A stretch of DNA of 64,000 bases. Origin: Bordetella sp. H567 (GTDB taxonomy: Bacteria > Pseudomonadota > Gammaproteobacteria > Burkholderiales > Burkholderiaceae_B). Location: the NCBI RefSeq assembly GCF_001704295.1, contig NZ_CP012334.1, forward strand, positions 4,600,084-4,664,083. The letters are read 5' to 3'. Position 1 is the stretch's first letter. Each line of letters opens with the position of its first letter. Of the stretch, positions 54,511 to 62,411 are shown in pieces. The notes beneath the pieces are model-generated. The model was not told where the DNA came from and made no database searches. It saw only the letters and a list, made by a program, of their open reading frames with translations. The translations under genes were made by a program, and so were the position numbers.

Positions 54511-55170
54511 ATGGAAGAAGACCTCGTCTCGTACTGGAAACCGCGCCTTGCCGCCATCGCCGCGCCCGCGTCGGCGGATGACGGCGCGCACGACCTGAAC
54601 CACCTGGAGCGCGTCTGGGCCGTCGCGCGGCGCATCCTGGACGATCATCCCGACGCCGATGCGCTGGTCGTGCTGGCCGCCTGCTTCCTGCACGATCTGG
54701 TCAACCTGCCCAAGAACCATCCGGACCGCGCCCGGGCGTCGACATGGGCCGCGGAAAAGGCAACACGCGTGCTGGCTGGGACGGGGTTTCCGGCGGACAA
54801 ACTGGCGGACGTGGCCCATGCCATCGCGGCGCACAGTTTCTCCGCCGGCATCCCGCCGCGCACGATGGAAGCGCGCATCGTGCAGGATGCCGATCGCCTC
54901 GATGCCCTGGGCGCTGTCGGGCTGGCCCGCATGTTCCACGTCGGCGGCCAGCTCGGCCGCGCGCTCGCCCACGGGACCGATCCCCTGGCGCGCGGACGCA
55001 CGCCGGACGACGCGCACTATGCGCTGGATCACATCGAAATCAAGCTGCTGCGGCTGCCCGCCACGCTGCACACCACCGCCGCGCGCCGCATCGCGCAGGC
55101 GCGCGCCGCCCGGCTGCGCCGCTTCCGGGACGAGTTCGTCGCCGAATGGCTGGGCATCGAAGACGCGTAA
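54511..55170 (+). CDS. HD-domain phosphohydrolase
   Basis: A 219-residue cytoplasmic HD-superfamily hydrolase. Metal ligands are HDLNH (27-31), the HD pair in FLHDLVNLPKN (about 60-70), and the late Asp in VQDADRLDALG. The layout matches YedJ-like proteins that hydrolyse nucleotides or act in unknown ways. It starts 9 bases after the GGT-like gene and is probably co-transcribed; no strong ribosome site is seen, so it may be translated by coupling. Confidence 0.88.
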   Translation: MEEDLVSYWKPRLAAIAAPASADDGAHDLNHLERVWAVARRILDDHPDADALVVLAACFLHDLVNLPKNHPDRARASTWAAEKATRVLAGTGFPADKLADVAHAIAAHSFSAGIPPRTMEARIVQDADRLDALGAVGLARMFHVGGQLGRALAHGTDPLARGRTPDDAHYALDHIEIKLLRLPATLHTTAARRIAQARAARLRRFRDEFVAEWLGIEDA

Positions 55171-55313
55171 TGGTAGGCAGTCCAGCGGACGCTATCAGCG
55201 GCCGAGGTCTTCGGTTTCCCGCCTCCATGCGCGCAGGCCATTGACGGCAAGGAACTGAACCAACGCAACAGACACATCCCCTGGATGTTTGCGCACCCTT
55301 CTATGGCGCGCTA

Positions 55314-55342
55314 TTGATCTTCCATTTTTTTGTTATTACAAT
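55314..55342 (+). promoter_or_regulatory. sigma70-like promoter for the toxin-antitoxin pair
   Basis: TTGATC (55314-55319) and TACAAT (55337-55342) with exactly 17 bp between them, in an AT-rich stretch unlike the surroundings. The toxin ATG is at 55348, only 5 bases past the -10 element, so a transcript starting at the usual distance would have almost no leader. Confidence 0.55.
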
Positions 55343-55347
55343 TAATT

Positions 55348-55668
55348 ATGTTGACCGTGGTGGAGACCGCCGAATTCGTGGCATGGGCCGCGAAAGTCTG
55401 GACGCAGTCCGAACGTGAAGAATTCATCGATTGGATCGCCGCAAATCCAGAGGCGGGCGATGTAATCCCCGGCTCGGGTGGATGTCGAAAGGTGCGATGG
55501 TGTCGCGGCGGGATGGGGAAACGCGGCGGGGCCAGAGTCATCTATTACCTCAGGCTCTCCAGCGACGAAGTTATATTGCTTATCGTCTACGCGAAGGCGA
55601 AGTTTGACAACATCTCCACATCGGTCCTAGCGAAATTGAAGGAGAGCTTCGATGTCCAAAAAGACTGA
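55348..55668 (+). CDS. RelE/HigB-type toxin
   Basis: A 106-residue toxin of the RelE/ParE superfamily, of normal length. It begins MLTVVETAEFVAWAAKVW and carries NPEAGDVIPGSGGCRKVRW and GGARVIYYLRLSSDEVILL, the conserved strands of the fold; RelE-like toxins cleave mRNA on the ribosome. It is lower in GC than its neighbours and probably acquired. It overlaps the antitoxin start by 17 bases, a toxin-first order as in HigBA-like modules. Confidence 0.88.
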   Translation: MLTVVETAEFVAWAAKVWTQSEREEFIDWIAANPEAGDVIPGSGGCRKVRWCRGGMGKRGGARVIYYLRLSSDEVILLIVYAKAKFDNISTSVLAKLKESFDVQKD

Positions 55669-55936
55669 TCCTGAAATAGCCGAGTTTGAAGCAGCGCTGC
55701 TACGCAGCGCGCAACAAGGCGCCAACGGCCAGTACGCCCGCGTTCATACTCCCGAACAGATAGCGGCTCGCCGGCGTGGCAGGCCAGTCGGGAGCACTGC
55801 CGAAGTACGCAAAACCGCGACGACCATACGCTTCGATGAAGAGGTAATCAAAGCCTTCAAGGCTACTGGTCGTGGGTGGCAGACTCGTATGAACGATGCC
55901 CTGAAAGAATGGCTCAGGACGCATCAACCCGGCTGA
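55652..55936 (+). CDS. BrnA-like antitoxin
   Basis: A 94-residue DNA-binding antitoxin. The C-terminal ~40 residues match the BrnA/ribbon-helix-helix pattern (TATTIRFDEEVIKAFKATGR, then GWQTRMNDALKEWL). The N-terminal part (EIAEFEAALLRSAQ) would wrap the toxin. BrnA usually pairs with BrnT, but here the upstream partner is a RelE/HigB-like toxin. The gene has GAGAGC 5-8 bases before its ATG and overlaps the toxin by 17 bases. Confidence 0.88.
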   Translation: MSKKTDPEIAEFEAALLRSAQQGANGQYARVHTPEQIAARRRGRPVGSTAEVRKTATTIRFDEEVIKAFKATGRGWQTRMNDALKEWLRTHQPG

Positions 55937-56073
55937 TTTCGCAACGCCCAGAGATTCGAACCCCGCACCTCGCTTCGGCCCCTTCCGGCCGTGTCGATTT
56001 CCGCCCCACTGGTTCGTCGTTGTAGGACGGCGCCGCGATCCCGCTCGCCGTTTGAGACATGGAGAGCCTGCTC

Positions 56074-56733
56074 ATGGCACTGCAACTCTACTACCACCCT
56101 TTTTCCTCCTATTGCCAGAAAGCGCTGATCGCGCTGTACGACAACGGCATTGCGTTCGAACGCAATGTGCTGGAAGGCCCCGACAGCCCGGCCGGCAAAC
56201 GGCTGGCCGAACTGTGGCCGATGAAGCGGTTTCCCGTGCTGGTCGACGGGGATCGCACCGTGATCGAAGCGACCTGCATCATCGAATACCTGGGCCTGTA
56301 CCACCCGGGCCCCGTGCGCATGATCCCCGAGGATCCCAAGGCGGCATTGGAAACGCGTTTCATGGACCGGTTCTTCGACAACTATGTCGCGGCGCCGCAG
56401 ATGCAGATCGTCTTCAATGCCATGCGCCCGGAAGGCGCCCGCGACGCCCATGGCGTCAAGCTGTCGCGCGACATGCTGGACACTTCCTACGCGTGGCTGG
56501 ATAAAAAGATGGCGGACCGCGAATGGGCCGCGGGCCCGCATTTCAGCCTGGCCGATTGCGCCGCGGCGCCCTTCCTGTTCTACGCCGACTGGACACATCC
56601 CATCCCCGAGCGGTACGCCAACGTAAAGGCCTATCGCCGCCGCCTGCTGCAATACCCCTCCTTCGCGCGCGCCGTGGACGACGCCCGCCCGTTCCGCGGA
56701 CTGTTTCCGCTGGGGGCCCCGGACCGGGATTGA
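56074..56733 (+). CDS. glutathione S-transferase family protein
   Basis: A 219-residue cytoplasmic protein. The thioredoxin-like N-terminal domain (LYYHPFSSYCQKALIALYDN) has a Cys/Ser-containing active-site region, and FPVLVDGDRTVIEATCIIEY is the glutathione-binding strand-helix. The C-terminal helical domain follows from about 90 (LADCAAAPFLFYADW). It conjugates or reduces using glutathione; the substrate is unknown. The start at 56074 is preferred over the ATG at 56059 because GGAGAG lies 8 bases before it. Confidence 0.93.
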   Translation: MALQLYYHPFSSYCQKALIALYDNGIAFERNVLEGPDSPAGKRLAELWPMKRFPVLVDGDRTVIEATCIIEYLGLYHPGPVRMIPEDPKAALETRFMDRFFDNYVAAPQMQIVFNAMRPEGARDAHGVKLSRDMLDTSYAWLDKKMADREWAAGPHFSLADCAAAPFLFYADWTHPIPERYANVKAYRRRLLQYPSFARAVDDARPFRGLFPLGAPDRD

Positions 56734-56821
56734 TCCGCAAGCGCGTCCCCCTCAATCGGTGCCGGGCACGGGACTGTTACCCTAACAAGGACCTGTACCC
56801 CAACCTGCAAGGAGGATGCGC

Positions 56822-57997
56822 ATGTCCGATAACGTCATCGGCACTTTTTTCACCGATACACGTTTTCTGGGAATTCCCCTGTTGAACTGGCTGCTGGCGG
56901 TCGCCGCCGCCTGCGTCGCCTTCGCGGTAGCGCGGGTCGCCATCGGCTTTGTCCGGCGCAGGCTGCACGCGCGCGCCAAGGCGTCGGACGCCCATCTCAG
57001 CGCGACCGCCGCCGAGGTCGTGGCCGGAACCAGCAACGCCCTGGTCGCGCTCGCGGCTTTGCTGATCGGCGCCGGGCTGCTGGACTTGCCGACGCGCTGG
57101 GCGCATCGCATCGACGGCCTGTGGTTCGTGGTTGCCATCCTGCAGATCGCGCTATGGATGCATCGCGGCATGGTGCTGGGCATGCACCATTACTTCCGGC
57201 GCCATGCCGCGTCCGGAAACGGCCAGATCACGGCGCTGGCCGCGCTTTCCGTATGGGGCGCGAAAGTGCTGTTGTGGGCGGTGGTGCTGCTGGCCATGCT
57301 GTCCAACATGGGCGTCAATATCACCGCCTTCGTCGCCAGCCTGGGCGTGGGCGGCATCGCCGTCGCGCTGGCCGTGCAGAACATCCTGGGCGATCTTTTC
57401 GCATCGATGTCCATCGCGATCGACAAGCCATTCGAAGTGAACGACTTCATCGTGGTCGGCACGCTGGCCGGCACGGTGGAACACGTGGGCCTGAAGACCA
57501 CGCGCATACGCAGCCTGGGCGGCGAACAGATCGTCATGTCCAACGCCAGCATGCTGACCGCCACGATCCAGAACTACAAACGGCTGCGCGAACGCCGCGT
57601 GGTGTTCCAGTTCGGGCTGGACTACGAATGCACGGTGGACCAGTTGCGCCAGGTACCCCGCATTGTCGAAGGCATCATCCGGGCGCAGGACAAGACGCGC
57701 TTCGACCGTTCGCATTTCAAGGGCTTCGGCGAAAGTTCGCTGGATTTCGAGACGGTCTACATCGTGCTGGACCCGGAATACAACCCCTACATGGATATCC
57801 AGCAGGCCATCAACCTTGAAATGATGGAAGCTTTCGCGGAAATCGGCGTGCGATTCGCGCATCCCGTACGCATGCTGCGCGTGGAGTCCCTGCCTCAGCC
57901 GCGCCGGCGCGAGGAACGGCCGCAACGGCTGCGTGCGGACGAACCGTCGATGCGCATGGGGCTGTCGACGCCGGGCGGCGGCGCGGCGGGGCAATAG
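56822..57997 (+). CDS. mechanosensitive channel, MscS family
   Basis: A 391-residue inner-membrane channel. Four to five helices lead to the pore segment VTAFVASLGVGG-like (VNITAFVASLGVGGIAVALA), followed by QNILGDLFASMSIAIDKPFE and the beta domain with VEHVGLKTTRIRSLGGEQIV. It opens under hypo-osmotic shock to release solutes. The ATG at 56822 has AAGGAGG 6 bases upstream; the ATG at 56816 overlaps that site. A basic C-terminal tail (RRREERPQRLRADE) is an extension beyond the usual fold. Confidence 0.94.
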   Translation: MSDNVIGTFFTDTRFLGIPLLNWLLAVAAACVAFAVARVAIGFVRRRLHARAKASDAHLSATAAEVVAGTSNALVALAALLIGAGLLDLPTRWAHRIDGLWFVVAILQIALWMHRGMVLGMHHYFRRHAASGNGQITALAALSVWGAKVLLWAVVLLAMLSNMGVNITAFVASLGVGGIAVALAVQNILGDLFASMSIAIDKPFEVNDFIVVGTLAGTVEHVGLKTTRIRSLGGEQIVMSNASMLTATIQNYKRLRERRVVFQFGLDYECTVDQLRQVPRIVEGIIRAQDKTRFDRSHFKGFGESSLDFETVYIVLDPEYNPYMDIQQAINLEMMEAFAEIGVRFAHPVRMLRVESLPQPRRREERPQRLRADEPSMRMGLSTPGGGAAGQ

Positions 57998-58032
57998 CCG
58001 CCCCCATCCACCGGCCCGTGCCTGGGTCCCGG

Positions 58033-58049
58033 AAACGGCGGCCCCGTTT
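58033..58049. terminator. hairpin between convergent MscS and binding-protein genes
   Basis: Stem AAACGG/CCGTTT with a five-base loop, 35 bp past the MscS stop. The 3' side ends in TTTA on the plus strand, so it could be a weak intrinsic terminator for mscS. Confidence 0.45.
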
Positions 58050-58054
58050 ACCAG

Positions 58055-58082
58055 CCCGGCCGCGGGCCGTCCCGCGGCCGGG
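58055..58082. terminator. perfect 12-bp stem-loop between convergent genes
   Basis: CCCGGCCGCGGG, a CCGT loop, then the exact reverse complement; 31 bp from the opposing gene's stop. A very stable structure between convergent genes, fitting a two-way transcription stop, but without a U-tract. Confidence 0.55.
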
Positions 58083-58113
58083 GTGATGCGCGAAGACACC
58101 GCGAGGCCGGCCG

Positions 58114-58983
58114 TCAGTCGCGTGGATACCCCGCCGGCGCGACCGCCGCGCCCTGCACGCCGTGACGCGCCAGGGCACCGGCCACGAAGCCTTCACGCTT
58201 CACGTCCTCGATATACGCATCCAGATAGGCGGCGGCCGCTTCGCCGCGACCTTTCGCCGTGGCCATGGATTGGTAAATGGCCATGAAGCGCCCATCCAGC
58301 ATGCGCAGTCCGGGCCGGCGATCGACGTCGGCGCGCATCTGCTGGCGCACGCCGGCCGCGACGCCCAATCCATCGCGCAGGAACACTTCCACCGCCTGAT
58401 CCGAGGCCGGTGCCTCCACCACCCGTGCATGCCTGAGTTCGCGCGCCAGATGCAGGGCGTACGCGCTGCCGGCTCCCACCGCCACGCGGTGTCCGGGCTG
58501 GTCCACCTGTTCATTGGCCTGAATAGGCGAATCGGCCCGTACGACGTAGACGCCTTCCATCAGGACATAGGGTGGCGTGAAGTGCAGCGCATCGCCACGC
58601 AGCGGGTCGATGGCGAAAAAACCGATGCCCGCGCCCCCTTCCTGGACGGCACGCACGCATTCCTTGGCCGAGGGCAAAACCACCAGTTCGAGGGCCAAGC
58701 CCAGACGGTGCGCCAGTTCCCTCGCCAGGTCGACGGCCACCCCACCGGGCGCGCCGGTCACCGCATCCGCCTTGAATAACACCGGGTTCGCCCGGTTGAT
58801 CGCGGCGCGCAGGCTGCCTCCCGGCGCGAGGCAGTGCCGCGCTTGCGCGGCATCCACCCCCTCCGCCGCGCTCGCCGCCCCCTTGTCCGGCGCCCTGGCC
58901 GAGGCCTGGACATGCCCGCCGGGTGCCGTGCGCCCTGCATGGGAGGGCGCCGATTCCCCGTCCCGCTTCCCTGCCGTGCCCAT
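58114..58983 (-). CDS. substrate-binding-protein-like (family 3) without signal peptide
   Basis: A 289-residue protein with the family 3 binding fold: GGSLRAAINRANPVLFKADA, GGVAVDLARELAHRLGLALE and IGFFAIDPLRGDALHFTPPY match SBP_bac_3 segments. The first ~50 residues are hydrophilic low complexity (MGTAGKRDGESAPSHAGR onward) and no signal peptide is visible, so it may stay in the cytoplasm or have lost export. The ATG at 58983 lies three bases after the stop of the upstream Bug gene, so translation is probably coupled to it. It could be a sensor or a ligand carrier for the same pathway (inference). Confidence 0.8.
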   Translation of the reverse strand: MGTAGKRDGESAPSHAGRTAPGGHVQASARAPDKGAASAAEGVDAAQARHCLAPGGSLRAAINRANPVLFKADAVTGAPGGVAVDLARELAHRLGLALELVVLPSAKECVRAVQEGGAGIGFFAIDPLRGDALHFTPPYVLMEGVYVVRADSPIQANEQVDQPGHRVAVGAGSAYALHLARELRHARVVEAPASDQAVEVFLRDGLGVAAGVRQQMRADVDRRPGLRMLDGRFMAIYQSMATAKGRGEAAAAYLDAYIEDVKREGFVAGALARHGVQGAAVAPAGYPRD

Positions 58984-58986
58984 CGC

Positions 58987-59949
58987 TTACTTCTCCGAGA
59001 TGCCGGCCTTCTGGATGATGGCGGGCCACTGCTTGAACTCGCGGTCCATCAGCGCGGTCAGGTCCGTCGCAGATCCGCCGATCGGGCGCGTACCGCTTTC
59101 CTCCAGCTTGGCGGTCACGGTCTTGTCGTGGACGGCCGCCATGAAAGCCTGCTCCAGCTTCTTGCGCACATCGGGCGGCACGCCCGCGGGCGCCACGATC
59201 CCGATCCAGTACGTCGATTCGAAGCCGGGATAGCCGGATTCCGCGATCGTCGGCACGTCGGGCAGCTGCGGCATGCGCTGCAGGCTGCTTACCGCGTACA
59301 GCTTCAGCTTGCCGGCCTTGACGAAATTCGCGGCCGTTATGTAGGCGTCCATCTTCACTTCGTACACGCCGCCGACCAGGTCCGTCAGCGCGGGCGCCGC
59401 GCCCTTGTAGGGGATGTGGGTCATATCCAGGCCCGCGGCGGCCTTCAGCAGCTCCATGGACAGGTGCGGGAAGGTGCCCGAGCCGGCGCTGCCATAGGAC
59501 AGCTTGTGCGTCTTGGCGTACTGGATGAACTCCTTGAAGTTGTTGGGCGGCAGCGAAGGATGGGCCACCAGCAGGCCCGGCATGTCGCCGACCAGCGCGA
59601 TGGGCGCGAAGTCCTTCTGCGTGTCGTAGGGCAGCTTCTTGTAGATCGAGGGATTGGCGGTGTGCGAGGTGGTTGCCATCAGCAACGAATAGCCGTCGGC
59701 CGGTGACTTGACCACGTTGTCCGAACCGATGACGCCGCCCGCTCCCGCGCGGTTTTCGACGATGACGGGCTGGCCCAGTATCTGCGACACCTTGGTGGCG
59801 ACCAGCCGGCCGACCAGATCGGTGCTGCCGCCCGGCGAGAACGGTACGACCAGCCGGATGGGATGATCGGGAAACGTGCCGGCATGGGCGGACGCGCACA
59901 GCGCGGCGGCGGCCAGCATCGGCGCGAAGGTGCTCCCTATCTTTTTCAT
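58987..59949 (-). CDS. Bug (TctC-like) tripartite tricarboxylate transporter binding protein
   Basis: A 320-residue periplasmic binding protein. The signal peptide is about 1-23 (MKKIGSTFAPMLAAAALCAS, ends AHA). Bug loops LVVPFSPGGSTDLVGRLVA and VIENRAGAGGVIGSDNVV are present, as is HIPYKGAAPALTDLVGG. The ATG at 59949 follows AAGGAGACATC. It is flanked upstream by an amidohydrolase gene 144 bp away and downstream by the signal-less binding-like protein, all on the minus strand. Confidence 0.95.
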   Translation of the reverse strand: MKKIGSTFAPMLAAAALCASAHAGTFPDHPIRLVVPFSPGGSTDLVGRLVATKVSQILGQPVIVENRAGAGGVIGSDNVVKSPADGYSLLMATTSHTANPSIYKKLPYDTQKDFAPIALVGDMPGLLVAHPSLPPNNFKEFIQYAKTHKLSYGSAGSGTFPHLSMELLKAAAGLDMTHIPYKGAAPALTDLVGGVYEVKMDAYITAANFVKAGKLKLYAVSSLQRMPQLPDVPTIAESGYPGFESTYWIGIVAPAGVPPDVRKKLEQAFMAAVHDKTVTAKLEESGTRPIGGSATDLTALMDREFKQWPAIIQKAGISEK

Positions 59950-60093
59950 GATGTCTCCTTGATTGCGCGCAGGGCGCTTATCGTTATCTGCCGCCGGCCC
60001 TTTTCGAACCGGCGGGGTCGTTCGAAGCGCCTGCCGCCATGTGTTTCCACGCGGCGGCGGCGCAGGCATTGCCGATCGGCGGGGATCCTGCCG

Positions 60094-60972
60094 TCAGCGG
60101 TGGGCCGGGGCGCCGTACAGCGCGTCGGCGTTCGTGACCAGGATGCGCTTGCGATCCGCGGCATCGGGCGCCCATTCCGATAGCAGGTCGAACAGATCGC
60201 CGTCGTTGGGCATCTCGCGTCCGACCATGTTGACGTGCGGCCAGTCCGATCCCCACACCATGCGCTCCGGGGCATGGCGGATGAGCGCGCGCGCGATGGG
60301 CGTGACGGCGGCATAGGGCATATCGCCCTTGGCGCAGCGCATCGGGCCGGACAGCTTGATCCATACACGCCCGGTGTCCAGCATCTTCAGCACCGTCTTG
60401 AATGCCGGCTGGTCCACGCCCTTGTCGGCGGGCACGCTGGCGAAATGATCCAGCACGATCTTGCGGTTGGGCAGCGCCAGCAGCTTGTCCGCATAGGAGA
60501 CGATGTCTTCGCCATGCGGATAGAAGTGCACGGGCCAGCCCAGGTTTTCCACCTGCGCCGCCATGTCGGGCAGGATCTGCGGCAGGTTCGACGCCCGCTT
60601 GGCGCTGACGAAGCGCACCCCGCGCACGCCGGCCCGGTCCAGGCGCAAGAGCTCTTCATCCGACAATTCGTCGGGCGGCAGGATCACGCCGGCGAAGCGG
60701 TCGGGAAAACGCTTCAGCGCATCCAGCATATAGCTGTAGTCGCGGCCGTAGCCGCCGCCGCTGACCACCACGGCCTTGCGCAGGCCCAGCGTATCGAGCA
60801 TGCGGATGGCGGTTTCAGGCAGGGCCTCGCCGGAGACATAAGGGCTTTCGGGATCGAAAGGCCATTTGTCGGCGGGGCCGAACAGGTGGATCTGGCAGTC
60901 CCAGCCGCCGGGCGGCACGTCCATGGCAGGCTTCTTGATATCGGGATTCGGCGGCGGGGTCAGATAGGGCAT
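60094..60972 (-). CDS. amidohydrolase superfamily protein (LigI/PDC-hydrolase-like)
   Basis: A 292-residue (beta/alpha)8 hydrolase. It resembles the 2-pyrone-4,6-dicarboxylate lactonase branch: WDCQIHLFGPADKWPF (24-39), RFVSAKRASN, HFYPHGEDIV, LDHFASVP and WGSDWPHVN. The first strand has CQIH, so the first His of the usual HxH metal pair is Gln; this suits the metal-independent LigI-like group. Hydrolysis of a lactone or dicarboxylate derivative of aromatic breakdown is a plausible role. ATG 60972 follows GGAGAC. It is upstream of the Bug gene and divergent from a LysR-type regulator. Confidence 0.9.
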   Translation of the reverse strand: MPYLTPPPNPDIKKPAMDVPPGGWDCQIHLFGPADKWPFDPESPYVSGEALPETAIRMLDTLGLRKAVVVSGGGYGRDYSYMLDALKRFPDRFAGVILPPDELSDEELLRLDRAGVRGVRFVSAKRASNLPQILPDMAAQVENLGWPVHFYPHGEDIVSYADKLLALPNRKIVLDHFASVPADKGVDQPAFKTVLKMLDTGRVWIKLSGPMRCAKGDMPYAAVTPIARALIRHAPERMVWGSDWPHVNMVGREMPNDGDLFDLLSEWAPDAADRKRILVTNADALYGAPAHR

Positions 60973-61101
60973 GCGTGTCTCCATGTCTTGTGCGGGCCCG
61001 CTGGATGCAGCGGCCCCCGCCCGTAGTATCCTGGCTCGCCGGCACGGCGGGTAATGCCTTCTGCGCGCGGCGCGATGCTCTTTTCTTATCGGAGTAACCA
61101 T

Positions 61102-62370
61102 TTGCAGCCGCCCACCCTGGAACCCAACCTGCGCCGGCTGCGCGCGTTCGTGGGCGTGGTCCGGGAAGGCAGCGTGCATCGCGCCGCCGATCTCCTGCAC
61201 CTGACCCAGCCCACGGTGACCCGCGCCATCCAGAAGCTGGAACGCGATATCGGACAACCCTTGTTCGAGCGCACGTCCACCGGCATGACCGCCACGGCCA
61301 TCGGCCTGGCCGCCGCGCGCCGCGCGCAGCGCGCGCTGGGCTATCTTCAGGCCGCGGCCGACGAGCTGGCCCGCATGCCCGAGGCGACGGCCGGCTGCGC
61401 GCCGCGCATCGCGCATGCGCTGACGAGCCGCCACCTGCAAGCCCTGATCGCCCTATCCGACCACGGCACGCAAAGCGCGGCGGCGGCCGCGCTGTCCCTG
61501 TCGCAGCCGGCCATTACCCAGGCCTTGAGCGACCTCGAACGGCTGGTCGGAACGCCCTTGCTGCTGCGCACCAGCCGCGGCATGGCCGCCACCGCGGCCG
61601 GCGAAGTCCTGTTGCGGCGCGGCAAACTCGCCTTGGCAGAGATCGATGCCTGCGCCAGCGACATCGCCGCGCACCTGGGCACCATCACGGGCACGGTGGC
61701 CGTGGGCGTGCTGCCCATCTGCGGCACCCTGCTGGTGCCGCGCGCGGTCAACCGCTTGCTGCGCGACCATCCGCACCTGCGCATCGTCCTGGTCGACGGG
61801 CCCTACGACACGCTGCTGCACAAGCTGCGCGACGGACGGCTGGACGTCATCGTCGGCCCGCTGCGCCCGCCCAGTCCGGCCGGCGACACACGCCAGGAAG
61901 CCTTGTTCGAAGGTGCGCTGTCGGTGATCGCCCGCCAGGGCCATCCGCTCGCGGCCCGGCGTGGCCTGACGCTGGCGGAACTGAGCCGCTGCGAATGGGT
62001 TCTGCCTGCGCGCGAAACGCCGGCGCGCGCCATCATCGAGCGCGTGATGGCGCGGGCCGGCCTGCCTATGCCGGACAATCCGGTAGAGGCGAACGCCCTG
62101 GCAACCCTGCGCGCCCTCCTGATGGAAAGCGATCGCCTCGCGATGATTTCGCGCCACCAGATCTATTTCGAGGAACGCGGCGGCATGCTGGCCGTCCTGC
62201 CCATCGACCTGCCCGATACGGCGCGCGCCATCGGCATGACCGTGCGGGCCGACGCGCACCCGCCGGCGGGGGTGCAATCGCTGCTGGAGCACCTGCGCGT
62301 GGCAGCCCGCGAACCATTGCTGGCCGGCAGCGGCGCCGTCCAGCCGCCAGCCGGGATATCATCGCGGTGA
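61102..62370 (+). CDS. LysR-type regulator with two HTH domains
   Basis: A 422-residue regulator, about 120 residues longer than a normal LysR protein. HTH 1 covers about 8-68 (LRAFVGVVREGSVHRAADLL, LTQPTVTRAIQKLERDIG). HTH 2 covers about 110-170 (LQALIALSDHGTQSAAAAAL, LSQPAITQALSDLERLVGTP). The effector domain begins near TVAVGVLPICGTLLVPRA. The two HTHs are clearly related (internal duplication). The start is uncertain: TTG 61102 has GGAG 7 bases upstream, ATG 61075 and ATG 61054 have none. It is divergent from the amidohydrolase/Bug operon, its likely target. Confidence 0.9.
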   Translation: MQPPTLEPNLRRLRAFVGVVREGSVHRAADLLHLTQPTVTRAIQKLERDIGQPLFERTSTGMTATAIGLAAARRAQRALGYLQAAADELARMPEATAGCAPRIAHALTSRHLQALIALSDHGTQSAAAAALSLSQPAITQALSDLERLVGTPLLLRTSRGMAATAAGEVLLRRGKLALAEIDACASDIAAHLGTITGTVAVGVLPICGTLLVPRAVNRLLRDHPHLRIVLVDGPYDTLLHKLRDGRLDVIVGPLRPPSPAGDTRQEALFEGALSVIARQGHPLAARRGLTLAELSRCEWVLPARETPARAIIERVMARAGLPMPDNPVEANALATLRALLMESDRLAMISRHQIYFEERGGMLAVLPIDLPDTARAIGMTVRADAHPPAGVQSLLEHLRVAAREPLLAGSGAVQPPAGISSR

Positions 62371-62411
62371 TCCGGCCGCGCATCACGCGGCCCCGTTACC
62401 TTGCAGCCATA

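Noticed and set aside
55947-55970. tRNA fragment (GGTTCGAATCTC-like T-arm on the minus strand) beside the toxin-antitoxin genes
   Set aside because: Only a T-loop-like stretch with a poor stem is present; no acceptor or anticodon arm could be folded. It might be an att-site relic, but the support is too thin.
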